This document shows, piece after piece, positions 29,914-38,574 of a DNA stretch of 64,000 bases (its first letter is position 1; the number at the start of each line of letters is the position of its first letter). The notes under the pieces were generated by a model. The model worked only from the letters and a program-made list of their open reading frames with translations. It ran no database searches and was not told the DNA's origin. The DNA comes from Pseudomonas proteolytica. Its GTDB lineage: Bacteria; Pseudomonadota; Gammaproteobacteria; Pseudomonadales; Pseudomonadaceae. Position numbers and translations under genes: made by a program. Where the stretch lies: positions 1-64,000 of the forward strand of contig NZ_VFEV01000037.1 of NCBI RefSeq assembly GCF_007858275.1, given 5' to 3'.

Positions 29914-30816
29914 ATGAGCAAACCCAAGGCACTGCTGATTCTGCACGGCAAGCAAGCCCTCAACGAAGACGTGCGGGCAGCAGTGCAAGGCAAGCGCGAG
30001 CAGGGGTGGGAGTTGGCGGTGCGCGTCACCTGGGAGGGCGGCGATGCCCAGCGCCTGGTGGGTGAGGCCCTGGAGGCCGGCTACACACGCCTGATTGCGG
30101 GCGGCGGCGATGGTACCTTGCGCGACGTGGCAGAGGCCATGGCCCGGTCGAACACCGATGCCAGCCTGGTGCTGATGCCCCTGGGTACCGCCAATGACTT
30201 CGCCCGTGCAGCCGGTGTACCGCTGGAGCCGCGTCTGGCCCTGGAGCTGTTGGATACTGCGCCGCGGGCCATCGATCTGGGGGAGGTTGGCGGGCAGGTT
30301 TTCCTCAATATGGCCACTGGTGGTTTTGGCAGCCAGGTCACGGCCAATACTTCCGAAGACCTGAAAAAGGTGTTGGGCGGCGCTGCCTATCTGTTCACCG
30401 GCCTGTCGCGGTTCAGCGAACTGCGGGCGGCCTATGGGGAGCTGGTGGGCCCGGACTTTCACTGGCGTGGCGAGTTGCTGGCCTTGGGCATTGGCAACGG
30501 TCGCCAGGCTGGGGGCGGGCATGAGCTGTGTCCGGGCGCCCTGGCCGATGATGGCCTGCTGGATATCAGCATCTTGCCCGCGCCCCAGGAAGTGGTCGGT
30601 ACCCTGCGTAGCCTGATGACCGACGGCTGGGGCCTGGACAACATGTTTGTGCGGGCGCGCCTGCCGTGGGTGGAGATCAAGGTGGCCGAAGGGCTGGCGA
30701 TCAACCTCGATGGCGAGCCGCTCAAGGGCGATGACTTGCGTTTTTGCGCGTTGCCCAAGGCTTTGCAGGTGCACTTGCCGGTGGATTCGCCGTTACTGGC
30801 TAATCGTCCAGGCTGA
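29914..30816 (+). CDS. yegS: YegS-like lipid kinase
   Basis: A 300-residue diacylglycerol-kinase-like protein. The catalytic-domain signature GGGDGTLRDVAEAM lies at about residue 67 and LMPLGTANDFARAAGVP follows. The family phosphorylates lipids such as phosphatidylglycerol or diacylglycerol. The ATG at 29914 has GATAGGAG upstream. The 3' end overlaps the convergent NarL-type regulator by 17 bp. Confidence 0.93.
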   Translation: MSKPKALLILHGKQALNEDVRAAVQGKREQGWELAVRVTWEGGDAQRLVGEALEAGYTRLIAGGGDGTLRDVAEAMARSNTDASLVLMPLGTANDFARAAGVPLEPRLALELLDTAPRAIDLGEVGGQVFLNMATGGFGSQVTANTSEDLKKVLGGAAYLFTGLSRFSELRAAYGELVGPDFHWRGELLALGIGNGRQAGGGHELCPGALADDGLLDISILPAPQEVVGTLRSLMTDGWGLDNMFVRARLPWVEIKVAEGLAINLDGEPLKGDDLRFCALPKALQVHLPVDSPLLANRPG

Positions 30817-31459
30817 TGATCTGCTCGCGCACCGCAAACAGCACCAGGCCGGCGACATCGAAAATCTGCAGGCGCTTCATGATTTGCGAGCGGTGAGCTT
30901 CCACGGTCTTGATGCTCAGGCCCAGGCCATGGGCGATCTCCCGGGTCGATTTGCCGCGCACGATCAGGCGCAGGATTTCCAGTTGGCGTGCCGTCAGGTT
31001 GTGGCGTTGCGCCGGCGGGGCCGGGTGGGACTGGCTGTGGATCAGGGCCTGGTTGATCACCGTGTGGGCGATGGCCGGGCTCAGGTAGCGTTCGTTGTTG
31101 CGCAGCGCCAGCAACGCATGTTCCAGCTCATTGGCGGTGGTGTCCTTGAGCAGGTAGCCGTGGGCACCTGCCTCCAGGGCACGCATGATCAATTGCGGAT
31201 CGGTGTGCATCGACAGGATCAGCACTTTGCTCTTGGGGTAGGCGTGCTTGAGCTGTTGCAATGCATCCAGGCCGCTGGTGTGCTTCATCGACAGGTCCAG
31301 CAGGACGATGTCGGGCTGCAGGGCGGTAAATTGTGTCAGCACTTGCGCGCCATCGGTGGCTTCCCCAATCACGGCATAGCCGGGGATATCCAGGATCAGT
31401 GCGCGTACGCCGGCGCGGATCAATGCGTGGTCATCTACCAGGAGTAAATTGCAGGTCAC
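30800..31459 (-). CDS. NarL/LuxR-family response regulator
   Basis: A 219-residue regulator. The receiver has LLVDDHALIRAG, the phosphoacceptor Asp in DIVLLDLSMKHTSG (about residue 54) and a LLKDT segment carrying the conserved Lys. The LuxR helix-turn-helix contains GKSTREIAHGLGLSIKTVEAH. The start is GTG at 31459, overlapping the kinase stop as GTGA, so kinase and regulator are co-translated. The regulated genes are unknown. Confidence 0.93.
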   Translation of the reverse strand: MTCNLLLVDDHALIRAGVRALILDIPGYAVIGEATDGAQVLTQFTALQPDIVLLDLSMKHTSGLDALQQLKHAYPKSKVLILSMHTDPQLIMRALEAGAHGYLLKDTTANELEHALLALRNNERYLSPAIAHTVINQALIHSQSHPAPPAQRHNLTARQLEILRLIVRGKSTREIAHGLGLSIKTVEAHRSQIMKRLQIFDVAGLVLFAVREQIISLDD

Positions 31460-32349
31460 TCTAGAACCTTAGGGGGACTGGCCCGTTCGAGGGTGCGGGG
31501 CGCCCAGGGGAACAGCGCTTCGATCCGCGTGCCGAGGCCCGGTTGGCTCCTGACGGACAACCTACCGCCCAATTGATCAATGCGTTCGGACATACCAGCC
31601 ATGCCCCGTTGGCCTTCCAGGCCCGGGTCGGTGGCGGGCAGGAATCCCTGGCCGTCATCGCTGATATACAGGGATAGCCCCTGAGGCAAGCGTTGCAGGC
31701 GTACCAGCAGGTTGCGCGCCTGGGCATGACGCAACATGTTGGTCACGGCCTCCTGGGTGATACGAAAGGCCGCGACCGCCATCTCTTCCGGAATCCCGGT
31801 CAGGCGTTGCTGGCATTCCAGGCTCCAGTGCACCGGGGTGTTTTCCAGGGTCTTGAGCAGGTGCGCACGCAGGCTCGCTTCCAGGCCCAGGCTGGTCAGT
31901 TGCCGGGGGTTGAGAATGGCCGATACGTCGCGCACCTTGGCCAGGGTTTCGTTGAGGGTGTTGCACAGTACGTTGCATTGCTCCTGCAAGTCGGCCGGCA
32001 GGCGGCGCTGCAGCCAGTCGCTTTGCAGTTTGGCGGCGGTCAGCAATTGGCCGATATCGTCGTGCAGTTCGCGGCTGAGGCGATGACGCTCGTTTTCCTG
32101 GACCTGCAGCAGGCGGTCGGCCAATTCCTGGGGTTGGAACTTGATGGACTTGCGCGAGCGCCAACGCTGCAGGCCCGCAGCGGCGAGGGCGGCGAGGTTG
32201 AGCACGAGCAAAAAGATCGGCAGCGGCGCTTCGTGGGCATACACCCAAAGGCTGACCAGCGTCGCGCACAGGCACAGGCCAAGCGTGACCCAACGGGTAT
32301 TGCCCGGGGAGACGAACCTGGTGATAAGTGACTTGGGGCTGGCGTACAT
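31456..32349 (-). CDS. Two-component sensor kinase, HisKA_3 type
   Basis: A 297-residue kinase. Two hydrophobic helices (about 20-60) anchor it with almost no periplasmic loop. A HisKA_3 domain follows with the phosphorylated His in RHRLSRELHDDIGQLL (about residue 98), then a HATPase domain ending GLEGQRGMAGMSERI and GLGTRIEALF. With so little extracellular sequence it may sense the membrane or a cytoplasmic signal. It is first in the two-gene operon with the NarL-type regulator. Confidence 0.92.
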   Translation of the reverse strand: MYASPKSLITRFVSPGNTRWVTLGLCLCATLVSLWVYAHEAPLPIFLLVLNLAALAAAGLQRWRSRKSIKFQPQELADRLLQVQENERHRLSRELHDDIGQLLTAAKLQSDWLQRRLPADLQEQCNVLCNTLNETLAKVRDVSAILNPRQLTSLGLEASLRAHLLKTLENTPVHWSLECQQRLTGIPEEMAVAAFRITQEAVTNMLRHAQARNLLVRLQRLPQGLSLYISDDGQGFLPATDPGLEGQRGMAGMSERIDQLGGRLSVRSQPGLGTRIEALFPWAPRTLERASPPKVLE

Positions 32350-32684
32350 AGCAGATGGAGCCGATGGAGGTTCGCTGCGGGTAGACCGGTCATGACCGCC
32401 GACCGGGCTCTGTTTGGAAAACGATTGGGTTTGGTGTTGGTTCGAGGTGCTTCTCGGGTGTTATTACATCATCACGGTCAGCCACTTCGAACGTGCTAAT
32501 GGTACCACCAACAATTACCGTTGGTCGCCTGGTGCAGTGCTTAGTTCAGCGGGTCTAGTTGTACTGTTAATCAAGTTTTGCATCGTTATTACCAATACTG
32601 GCTTATTGATAGTTGGCTGGCTAAATACCTGCCGGGGTATTAGTTGGGCGCGCGTCCGTGGCTTGGATTAACCGAGCGCCAGGT
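32350..32684. other. 335-bp intergenic region, AT-richer than its neighbours
   Basis: No convincing gene. An 85-codon rightward frame (32414-32671) has no ribosome site and atypical codon use. The region contains an inverted repeat ACCAAC-N7-GTTGGT (32507-32525), a candidate operator for the kinase/regulator operon that starts at 32349. I see no clear promoter. Confidence 0.35.
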
Positions 32685-33134
32685 TCAGGAGGCGTGGGGC
32701 ATGGAGTGGCGATAATGAGCGCCAGCATCCTTCTGTGGGATCTGCTGGGCAACGGTTTCAATCAACGTGGTTTGCTCAGCGTCATCCAGGCTGAGTTTGC
32801 CGGTCTTGATATCGATCAGTTCCAGTTGCCAGGCCAGCAGCGTCAGGCAGTCGTGCAGGGCGGCGAGTGCCACATCGTGGAGTTGCATCGGGCTTTGGGC
32901 GTTGCAGATCAGGTCCTGGATATGCCGGGAAAAGTTGCCAATGGCGGGCAGTGCCATGGCGTCGGCCTTTTCGGCCAGTTTGACCAGGCTGTTTTTCATG
33001 CAGTCGATGGCATCGTTATCGTTGCGGATCAAATGCAGGTGAGTCAGGCATTCCTCCGACTTGGCCAGCAGCATTTCTGCCTCCAGGAGGAACTCGGGAA
33101 GTGCGTCTTGCCACTCTTTACCGTCGTTCATCAT
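32685..33134 (-). CDS. Degenerate Hpt-like helical protein
   Basis: A 149-residue, all-helical soluble protein. I do not recognise a named family. The central part (CMKNSLVKLAEKADAMALP then IGNFSRHIQDLI) follows the spacing of an Hpt domain, in which HxxKGxxxxxG is followed by a second helix. The phosphorylatable His position is occupied by Met and the Lys-Gly is not kept. If it is an Hpt fold it cannot act as a phosphotransfer protein and might bind receivers instead. The ATG at 33134 has GGAG seven bases upstream. It is divergent from cheV, 553 bp away. Confidence 0.7.
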   Translation of the reverse strand: MMNDGKEWQDALPEFLLEAEMLLAKSEECLTHLHLIRNDNDAIDCMKNSLVKLAEKADAMALPAIGNFSRHIQDLICNAQSPMQLHDVALAALHDCLTLLAWQLELIDIKTGKLSLDDAEQTTLIETVAQQIPQKDAGAHYRHSMPHAS

Positions 33135-33687
33135 GAAAGTCTCCACAACATACGGTCAGATAATGAGACGCCCCACCGGGGCAACGGCTTCAAACTAGCG
33201 CCGAAATATGACCGAAGTCTGTAGTTCGTTTCTGAATTTTGAGTAGTACTTTTATTTGAATGATCAGCGTCGCGACTGCTGGTGCTGCTTGCAGTGGAAA
33301 CAACCAGAGGCGTTCGCATTACTTCGATTGCCCAGGTGTTAATGCCTGGAAGGCCCTTGGGCCGTGGGCTTGCGATAGCAAACAAAAGCCTGACTCCATT
33401 CATGCAATGAGAATGGCGTCACATTAATGGCTATTGGATATCGCGAATATCAGGTTGGACCTGATTGCGACTAGGGGAATCCCTTACATGGCTGAACCTT
33501 GTGACCGTTTGAGGGTCCCGGCGCGTTGCCAGACCACCGGACAGTAAGGTGAAACCAGTAAAGCATGATGTCAGTGTGACATCAATGCATTTGCGTGGCA
33601 TTTTAGCGAGGGTCAAGGTCTGGCGCGAGCTGCCGATAACCTTCTCCAGTAAGCAGCGATTCTTTTCAGCACACCCAGGAGTCTTCA
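33135..33687. other. 553-bp intergenic region upstream of cheV with two perfect inverted repeats
   Basis: No credible gene. It contains a 7-3-7 inverted repeat ATCAGGT-TGG-ACCTGAT (33449-33465) and an 8-3-8 inverted repeat TGATGTCA-GTG-TGACATCA (33566-33584). The FliA-type promoter lies downstream, nearer cheV. The first hairpin would display GGA in its loop and is followed by AGGGGAATCCCTT. Either a regulator site or an RNA element is possible; neither is proven. Confidence 0.4.
33613..33639 (+). promoter_or_regulatory. FliA (sigma-28) promoter of cheV
   Basis: TCAAG at 33613-33617, a 14-bp spacer, and GCCGATAA at 33632-33639. This matches the flagellar/chemotaxis sigma-28 consensus exactly in the -10 element. 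It lies 48 bases before the cheV ATG, so cheV is probably expressed with late flagellar genes. Confidence 0.85.
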
Positions 33688-34623
33688 ATGGCTGGCATTC
33701 TCGACACGGTAGATCAACGCACGCAATTGGTGGGTGAGAATCGCCTGGAGATCCTCATGTTTCGCCTGGCCGGGCGCCAGTTGTTCGCGATCAACGTGTT
33801 CAAGGTGCAAGAAGTCCTGCAGTTGCCCAAGCTGACCCTGATGCCCCAGCGCCACCCGTTTGTGTGTGGCGTGGTCAACCTGCGTGGCCAGACCCTGCCG
33901 GTGATCGACCTGTCCCAGGCCATCGGCATGCGTCCGCTGGTACCGGGGCCCAACAGCACCATTATCGTTACCGAGTACAACCGTTCGGTACAGGCCTTCC
34001 TCGTGGGGGGTGTCGACCGCATCGTCAACATGACCTGGGAGTCGATCCTGCCGCCGCCGGCCAGCGCCGGCCGCCAGCACTACCTCACGGCCATCAGCAA
34101 GGTGGATGAGCAGTTGGTCGAAATCATCGACGTGGAAAAAGTCCTCGCCGAGATCGTGCCCTACAACGCCAAGGTCTCCCGGGAAAAACTCGAGGACCCG
34201 GTCCTCGAGCGTGCCCGTGGCCGCGAAGTGTTGCTGGTAGATGACTCCAATGTAGCCTTGTCGCAATTGCGCGACACCCTGGGGCAACTGGGGGTGAAGA
34301 TGCATATCGCCAGTGACGGCCTCAAGGCCTTGAACATGCTCAAGGCCTGGGCGGACACCGGCGTGGTGATGACCGACAAGCTGTTGATGATCTTCACCGA
34401 TGCCGAAATGCCCGAGATGGACGGCTACCGCCTGACCACCGAGATCCGCAACGACCCACGCCTGCGTGACCTCTATGTGGTGCTGCACACTTCGTTGTCC
34501 GGCAGCTTCAACGATTCGATGGTGAAAAAGGTCGGTTGCGACAACTTCCTTTCCAAATTCCAGCCCGACAAATTGGTGGACGTGGTGCGCCAGCGCCTGA
34601 TGCTGGACGAAGTCCCGGCCTGA
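33688..34623 (+). CDS. cheV: Chemotaxis coupling protein CheV
   Basis: A 311-residue protein with an N-terminal CheW-like domain (about 15-165; FRLAGRQLFAINVFKVQE, VVNLRGQTLPVIDL) and a C-terminal receiver (about 185-310; LLVDDSNVALSQL, phosphoacceptor Asp in IFTDAEMPEMDGY). CheV couples chemoreceptors to CheA and adjusts coupling when phosphorylated. A sigma-28 promoter precedes it, and a REP hairpin just after the stop may act in termination. Confidence 0.94.
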   Translation: MAGILDTVDQRTQLVGENRLEILMFRLAGRQLFAINVFKVQEVLQLPKLTLMPQRHPFVCGVVNLRGQTLPVIDLSQAIGMRPLVPGPNSTIIVTEYNRSVQAFLVGGVDRIVNMTWESILPPPASAGRQHYLTAISKVDEQLVEIIDVEKVLAEIVPYNAKVSREKLEDPVLERARGREVLLVDDSNVALSQLRDTLGQLGVKMHIASDGLKALNMLKAWADTGVVMTDKLLMIFTDAEMPEMDGYRLTTEIRNDPRLRDLYVVLHTSLSGSFNDSMVKKVGCDNFLSKFQPDKLVDVVRQRLMLDEVPA

Positions 34624-34634
34624 TCCCCAGCCCC

Positions 34635-34660
34635 GTAGGAGCCGGCAAGCTGGCTCCTAC
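34635..34660. repeat. Single REP hairpin after cheV
   Basis: GTAGGAGCCGGCAAGCTGGCTCCTAC, an imperfect palindrome with the same outer arms as the REPINs. It lies 12 bases past the cheV stop. Confidence 0.8.
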
Positions 34661-34734
34661 AATGCATAGGGATATTTTGATTCTGGCCGCGCGCTCGTAT
34701 AGGGTGACGTTTTTGTTCACAGGAACCCAGGCTC

Positions 34735-35541
34735 ATGCTTCGTCTCAGCGCGTTGTATCGGTACCCCTTGAAGTCGGGCAAGGCAGAGACCTTGACCCAT
34801 ATCGGCCTGGACAAACTCGGGCTGGACGGGGATCGACGCTGGATGTTGGTGGATGAAGCCAGCGGGCGTTTCCTGACCCAGCGGGCGGTGGCGCAGATGA
34901 GTCAGCTGTCGGCACTCTGGAATGCCACCGGTGGCCTGACCTTGAGCGGTGCCGGCCGACCCACCCTGGACGTGGCGTTGCCCGGCGCTGACGCTGAGTT
35001 GCGCGGTGTCACCATTTGGCGCGACACCTTGCGGGTTCCCGATGCCGGCGATGAAGCTGCGCGCTGGGTCAGCGACTTTATCGGCAAGCCGACCCGGCTG
35101 GTGCAAGTGCCCCTGGAGCGTGCGCGTACCACGGCGGCCGGCTATGGCAAGGATGATGATCAGGTTGCGTTCGCTGACGGTTTCCCTTTGTTGCTGATCG
35201 GCCAGGCGTCCCTCGACGACCTGTCGCAGCGCATCGGCCGGCCCATGGAAATGCTGCGCTTTCGCCCCAATTTGGTGATTGAAGGCAGCGAGGCGTTTGC
35301 CGAGGATGGCTGGAAGCGCCTGCGCATTGGTGATGTGGAGTTTCGGGTGGTCAAGTCCTGCTCCCGCTGCATCCTCACCACCATCGACCCGGCGACCGGT
35401 GAGCGCAGCGCCGACCGCCAGCCGCTGGCGACCTTGGAAACCTACCGTAAAGAACCCGATGGCGTAATGTTCGGCCAGAACCTGGTCAATGACGGGGTTG
35501 GGCGCCTGGAAATCGGCATGCCAGTGACAATCCTGGAGTAA
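34735..35541 (+). CDS. MOSC-domain protein, YcbX-like
   Basis: A 268-residue protein with an N-terminal MOSC beta-barrel domain (LRLSALYRYPLKSGKAE) and a C-terminal MOSC domain with the molybdenum-cofactor-binding Cys in VVKSCSRCILTTIDP. Such proteins reduce N-hydroxylated compounds using a molybdenum cofactor; this fits the mobA, moaB and moeA genes nearby but does not require them. It lacks the ferredoxin domain of full YcbX, so it needs an external electron donor. It ends at a bidirectional terminator. Confidence 0.9.
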   Translation: MLRLSALYRYPLKSGKAETLTHIGLDKLGLDGDRRWMLVDEASGRFLTQRAVAQMSQLSALWNATGGLTLSGAGRPTLDVALPGADAELRGVTIWRDTLRVPDAGDEAARWVSDFIGKPTRLVQVPLERARTTAAGYGKDDDQVAFADGFPLLLIGQASLDDLSQRIGRPMEMLRFRPNLVIEGSEAFAEDGWKRLRIGDVEFRVVKSCSRCILTTIDPATGERSADRQPLATLETYRKEPDGVMFGQNLVNDGVGRLEIGMPVTILE

Positions 35542-35553
35542 ACCAGGCGCCAC

Positions 35554-35589
35554 AAAAAATGCCCGTCTCACAGAGACGGGCATTTTTTT
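35554..35589. terminator. Bidirectional terminator between MOSC gene and ppnP
   Basis: Six A, an ATGCCCGTCTC / GAGACGGGCAT stem with a 3-base loop, seven T. Serves both convergent genes. Confidence 0.92.
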
Positions 35590-35604
35590 GCGCGGGGTAA
35601 AGGC

Positions 35605-35889
35605 TTAGCCGCGGTATTCGCACAGGTAGGCAGTGTCCACGGCCACCTTGAGTTGGAACTTGCTGTCGGCAGGCACATGGAACTGGCTGCCCGCAGCGAA
35701 GGTTTCCCAGCTGTCGCTGCCTGGCAGCTTGACGGTCAGTGCGCCCGAGACCACGTGCATGATTTCACGCTGGGCCGTGCCGAACTCGTATTCACCCGGG
35801 GCCATGACGCCGATGGTCGCTGGACCTTCAGTGGTACCGAAGGCGATCGACTTGACGGTGCCGTCGAAGTACTCATTGACTTTGAACAT
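35605..35889 (-). CDS. ppnP: Pyrimidine/purine nucleoside phosphorylase
   Basis: A 94-residue cupin of the PpnP (YaiE) family, which splits nucleosides with phosphate. MFKVNEYFDGTVKSIAF, IGVMAPGEYEFGT and the AGSQFHVPADSKF block are characteristic. Length is as in E. coli. It is monocistronic, facing the MOSC gene. Confidence 0.94.
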   Translation of the reverse strand: MFKVNEYFDGTVKSIAFGTTEGPATIGVMAPGEYEFGTAQREIMHVVSGALTVKLPGSDSWETFAAGSQFHVPADSKFQLKVAVDTAYLCEYRG

Positions 35890-35937
35890 GGGTGATTCCT
35901 CGGAAAAAGGGCTAGGAAAGGTCGGCCAGTATGCCTT

Positions 35938-36480
35938 CTACACGGGCAAAATCAACGGCAGCAAACGCGCCGTATTACGCGCATCCTCCAGGGCCCGATG
36001 TTGCTGGCCGTTGAACTGCATACCCGCCAGTTGCAACGCGCCATTGAGCCCCAGGGGCTTGTCCAGGCGCCGGGCCTTGGCGAAGCGCTGCTTGAGGTTC
36101 ACGTGGGGCGTCTGGCCCAGCACGCTGGCCAAGCCATGGCGCTGCCACTCCAGTTCCAGTTGCTGGCGGTCGTAGTCGCCCCAACTGGCCCAGCCTTCCA
36201 GGCGCGGATGGTGCTGGCCCAGCCAGCGTTCGAACAGCGGCCAGACCTCGGTCAAAGGCGCCGCGCTGTCGATACTGGCCTGGCTGATGTGCGTCAACTG
36301 GCGGCAGAACGGCGTCAGCAACGGCCGGCGCAAAGGCCGCACAAAGCGCTGGAAGTGGTCCAGTTCGCGGCCCTGGCGGTTGACCAGGGTCACGCCGATT
36401 TCGATGATTTCCATCTCCGACACGGGCCAGCCGCCCTCATCCGTTGTGGCTTCAAGATCAATAATCAGCCAATGAGGCAT
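35938..36480 (-). CDS. DEDDh-type 3'-5' exonuclease
   Basis: A 180-residue RNase-T/ERI-1-like exonuclease. Exo I motif DLEATTD at residues 8-14, with the second acidic residue expected in the ASWGDYDRQQLE segment and the Exo III motif in HRALEDARNTARLL. The substrate, RNA or DNA, is not readable. It lies downstream of atuF by 70 bases on the same strand, but has its own spacer and is unrelated to terpene breakdown. Confidence 0.87.
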   Translation of the reverse strand: MPHWLIIDLEATTDEGGWPVSEMEIIEIGVTLVNRQGRELDHFQRFVRPLRRPLLTPFCRQLTHISQASIDSAAPLTEVWPLFERWLGQHHPRLEGWASWGDYDRQQLELEWQRHGLASVLGQTPHVNLKQRFAKARRLDKPLGLNGALQLAGMQFNGQQHRALEDARNTARLLPLILPV

Positions 36481-36550
36481 CGCAGGTTCCCGTACTCATC
36501 CCTTTCTGATGGGGATAGAGCGTAGCCAAGCCTGGTAGTTCCGCCCAGGG

Positions 36551-38485
36551 CTATTCGATCTGCAGCAATACCTGGCGATTGCGTACTTGATCGCCTGCGC
36601 TGACTTGAATGGCCTTGACCACCCCGTCGATACCCGCCTTGAGCGGGTGCTCCATTTTCATCGCTTCGAGCACCAGCAGCAGTTGGCCCTTGCGCACCTC
36701 ATCGCCTTCGCTCACCTGCACCAGGGTAATCGCGCCGTCCATTGGCGCCTTGACCGTGCCACTGCTGGCCGGCGCCTCACGACTGGCCACGGTTTGCGTC
36801 TGGTTGTTCACGCACAGGCTGCTACCGGCGTCTAACAGCCAGAGCTGGGTGCCTTGCAGGTGATAGGCAAGCCGGCGCCGAACACCGTTGATGACCAGGC
36901 TGGCCCAGCGCCCGTCACTGCCTTGCAGGTGTATCGCGATGTCGCCGATTTGCAGGTGATCGTCCGCCACCACCCGCGCGCTGACCTCATGACACTGCTC
37001 CCCAACGCTCAGGCGATAGGTCCAGGGCACGCTGGCATTGTTGCGCCAGCTCGCCAGAGCAGGGCGATGCAGTGCCGCGCTGTGTCGATAGAACAGGGCG
37101 GCGGCCACTGCCAGTTGTTCATTGCTGATGGGAGGGCGGGCAATATCACTGAAGTGTTCGTCGATAAACCCGGTACTGAAATCCGCCGCGACAAACTGCG
37201 GGTGCCCGAGCAAGTCCACCAATAACCGCTGGTTACTGGGAACTCCCAGCAGCACACAGTCCTGCACCGCGCGCAGGAGCTTGCGCCGCGCCTCTTCGCG
37301 GGTAGCGCCATGGGCGATGATTTTGCCCAGCATTGGGTCGTAGAACGGGCTGATCCGCTGCGGGGCCTGCAAGCCATGGTCGACCCGCACCCCGGCGGCC
37401 GGTTCCCAGCGCAGCACCTCGCCGGTCTGGGGCAAGAAGCCCTGGGCCGGGTCTTCGGCGTACAGGCGCACCTCCATGGCATGCCCGGTCAGTGTCACTT
37501 GCTCCTGGCGCAACGGCAGGGGCTGGCCGGCGGCGACTTGCAGTTGCCAATCCACCAGGTCCAGGCCGGTGATCAGTTCGGTGACCGGGTGTTCCACCTG
37601 CAGGCGGGTGTTCATTTCCAGGAAGTAGAAACGCCCGCTCTGGTCCAGCAGGAACTCCACGGTGCCGGCGCCGACATACGCCACCGCGCGCCCGGCCTTG
37701 AGCGCCGCGTCGCCCATGGCCTGGCGCAACTCGGCGGTCATGACCGGGCAGGGCGCTTCTTCGATGACCTTCTGATGGCGGCGCTGCACCGAGCAATCAC
37801 GTTCGCCCAGGTAGATCAGGTTGCCGTGGGCATCGCCGAACAGTTGGATCTCCACATGGCGCGGCGCGATAAGTGCCTGCTCCAGGATCAGTTCGTCACT
37901 GCCAAAGGCGTTCAGCGCCTCGGAGCGTGCGGTATGCAATTGCTCGAGCAGTTGCCCGGCCGCGTGCACCAGGCGCATGCCGCGTCCGCCACCGCCGGCA
38001 CTGGCCTTGATCATCAGCGGGTAACCGATGCGCTCGGCTTCGCGTTGCAGGGTCGCGTCGTCTTGTGCGCTGCCCTGGTAGCCGGCAATGCATGGCACAC
38101 CGGCGGCGAGCATGGCGATTTTCGACAGGCGCTTGCTGCCCATCAATTCGATGGCGTCGGCGCTGGGGCCGATAAACACCAGGCCGGCGGCGATGCAGGC
38201 CTTGGCGAACGCGGGGTTTTCCGAGAGAAAGCCGTAGCCGGGGTGGACCGCATCGGCACCGGTGAGGCGCGCGGCGTCGAGGATGGCCGGGATGTTCAGG
38301 TACGACTGCTGCACCGGGGCAGGGCCGATGTTCACCGCTTCGTCGGCCATTTGCACGTGCAAGGCGTTGGCGTCGGCTTCGCTATAGACGGCCACGGTGC
38401 GGTAGCCCAGGGCTTGGGCGGTGCGCTGGATACGGCAGGCGATTTCGCCACGGTTGGCGATCAGTATTTTATTGAAGCTGGGCAT
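36551..38485 (-). CDS. atuF: Geranyl-CoA carboxylase, biotin-carrying alpha subunit
   Basis: A 644-residue fused biotin carboxylase and biotin carrier. The carboxylase part (1-450) has IANRGEIACRI, the ATP-grasp loop SAGGGGRGMRLV and EMNTRLQVEHPVTE. The C-terminal carrier domain has the biotinyl-Lys in LEAMKMEHPL. Together with AtuC it carboxylates geranyl-CoA in the acyclic-terpene pathway. LiuD (methylcrotonyl-CoA) is a close relative, and the atu neighbours decide the assignment. It is the last gene of the leftward atu operon, separated from atuE by 89 bp containing a REP hairpin. Confidence 0.9.
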   Translation of the reverse strand: MPSFNKILIANRGEIACRIQRTAQALGYRTVAVYSEADANALHVQMADEAVNIGPAPVQQSYLNIPAILDAARLTGADAVHPGYGFLSENPAFAKACIAAGLVFIGPSADAIELMGSKRLSKIAMLAAGVPCIAGYQGSAQDDATLQREAERIGYPLMIKASAGGGGRGMRLVHAAGQLLEQLHTARSEALNAFGSDELILEQALIAPRHVEIQLFGDAHGNLIYLGERDCSVQRRHQKVIEEAPCPVMTAELRQAMGDAALKAGRAVAYVGAGTVEFLLDQSGRFYFLEMNTRLQVEHPVTELITGLDLVDWQLQVAAGQPLPLRQEQVTLTGHAMEVRLYAEDPAQGFLPQTGEVLRWEPAAGVRVDHGLQAPQRISPFYDPMLGKIIAHGATREEARRKLLRAVQDCVLLGVPSNQRLLVDLLGHPQFVAADFSTGFIDEHFSDIARPPISNEQLAVAAALFYRHSAALHRPALASWRNNASVPWTYRLSVGEQCHEVSARVVADDHLQIGDIAIHLQGSDGRWASLVINGVRRRLAYHLQGTQLWLLDAGSSLCVNNQTQTVASREAPASSGTVKAPMDGAITLVQVSEGDEVRKGQLLLVLEAMKMEHPLKAGIDGVVKAIQVSAGDQVRNRQVLLQIE

Positions 38486-38526
38486 TGTGGGTCCCTGTCT
38501 GATTGGTTGCGCAGGTGTGGGCTTGT

Positions 38527-38552
38527 GTGGGAGCAGGCAAGCCAGCTCCTAC
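38527..38552. repeat. REP hairpin between atuE and atuF
   Basis: GTGGGAGCAGGCAAGCCAGCTCCTAC, an imperfect palindrome like the REP arms elsewhere in the window. It sits in the only sizeable gap of the atu operon and could affect atuF transcript stability. Confidence 0.75.
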
Positions 38553-38574
38553 AGGGAGTGGGGCGTTTTCAAGA

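Noticed and set aside
32414..32671. 85-codon frame in the gap before the NarL-type operon
   Set aside because: No ribosome site, AT-rich codon use, no homologue recognised.
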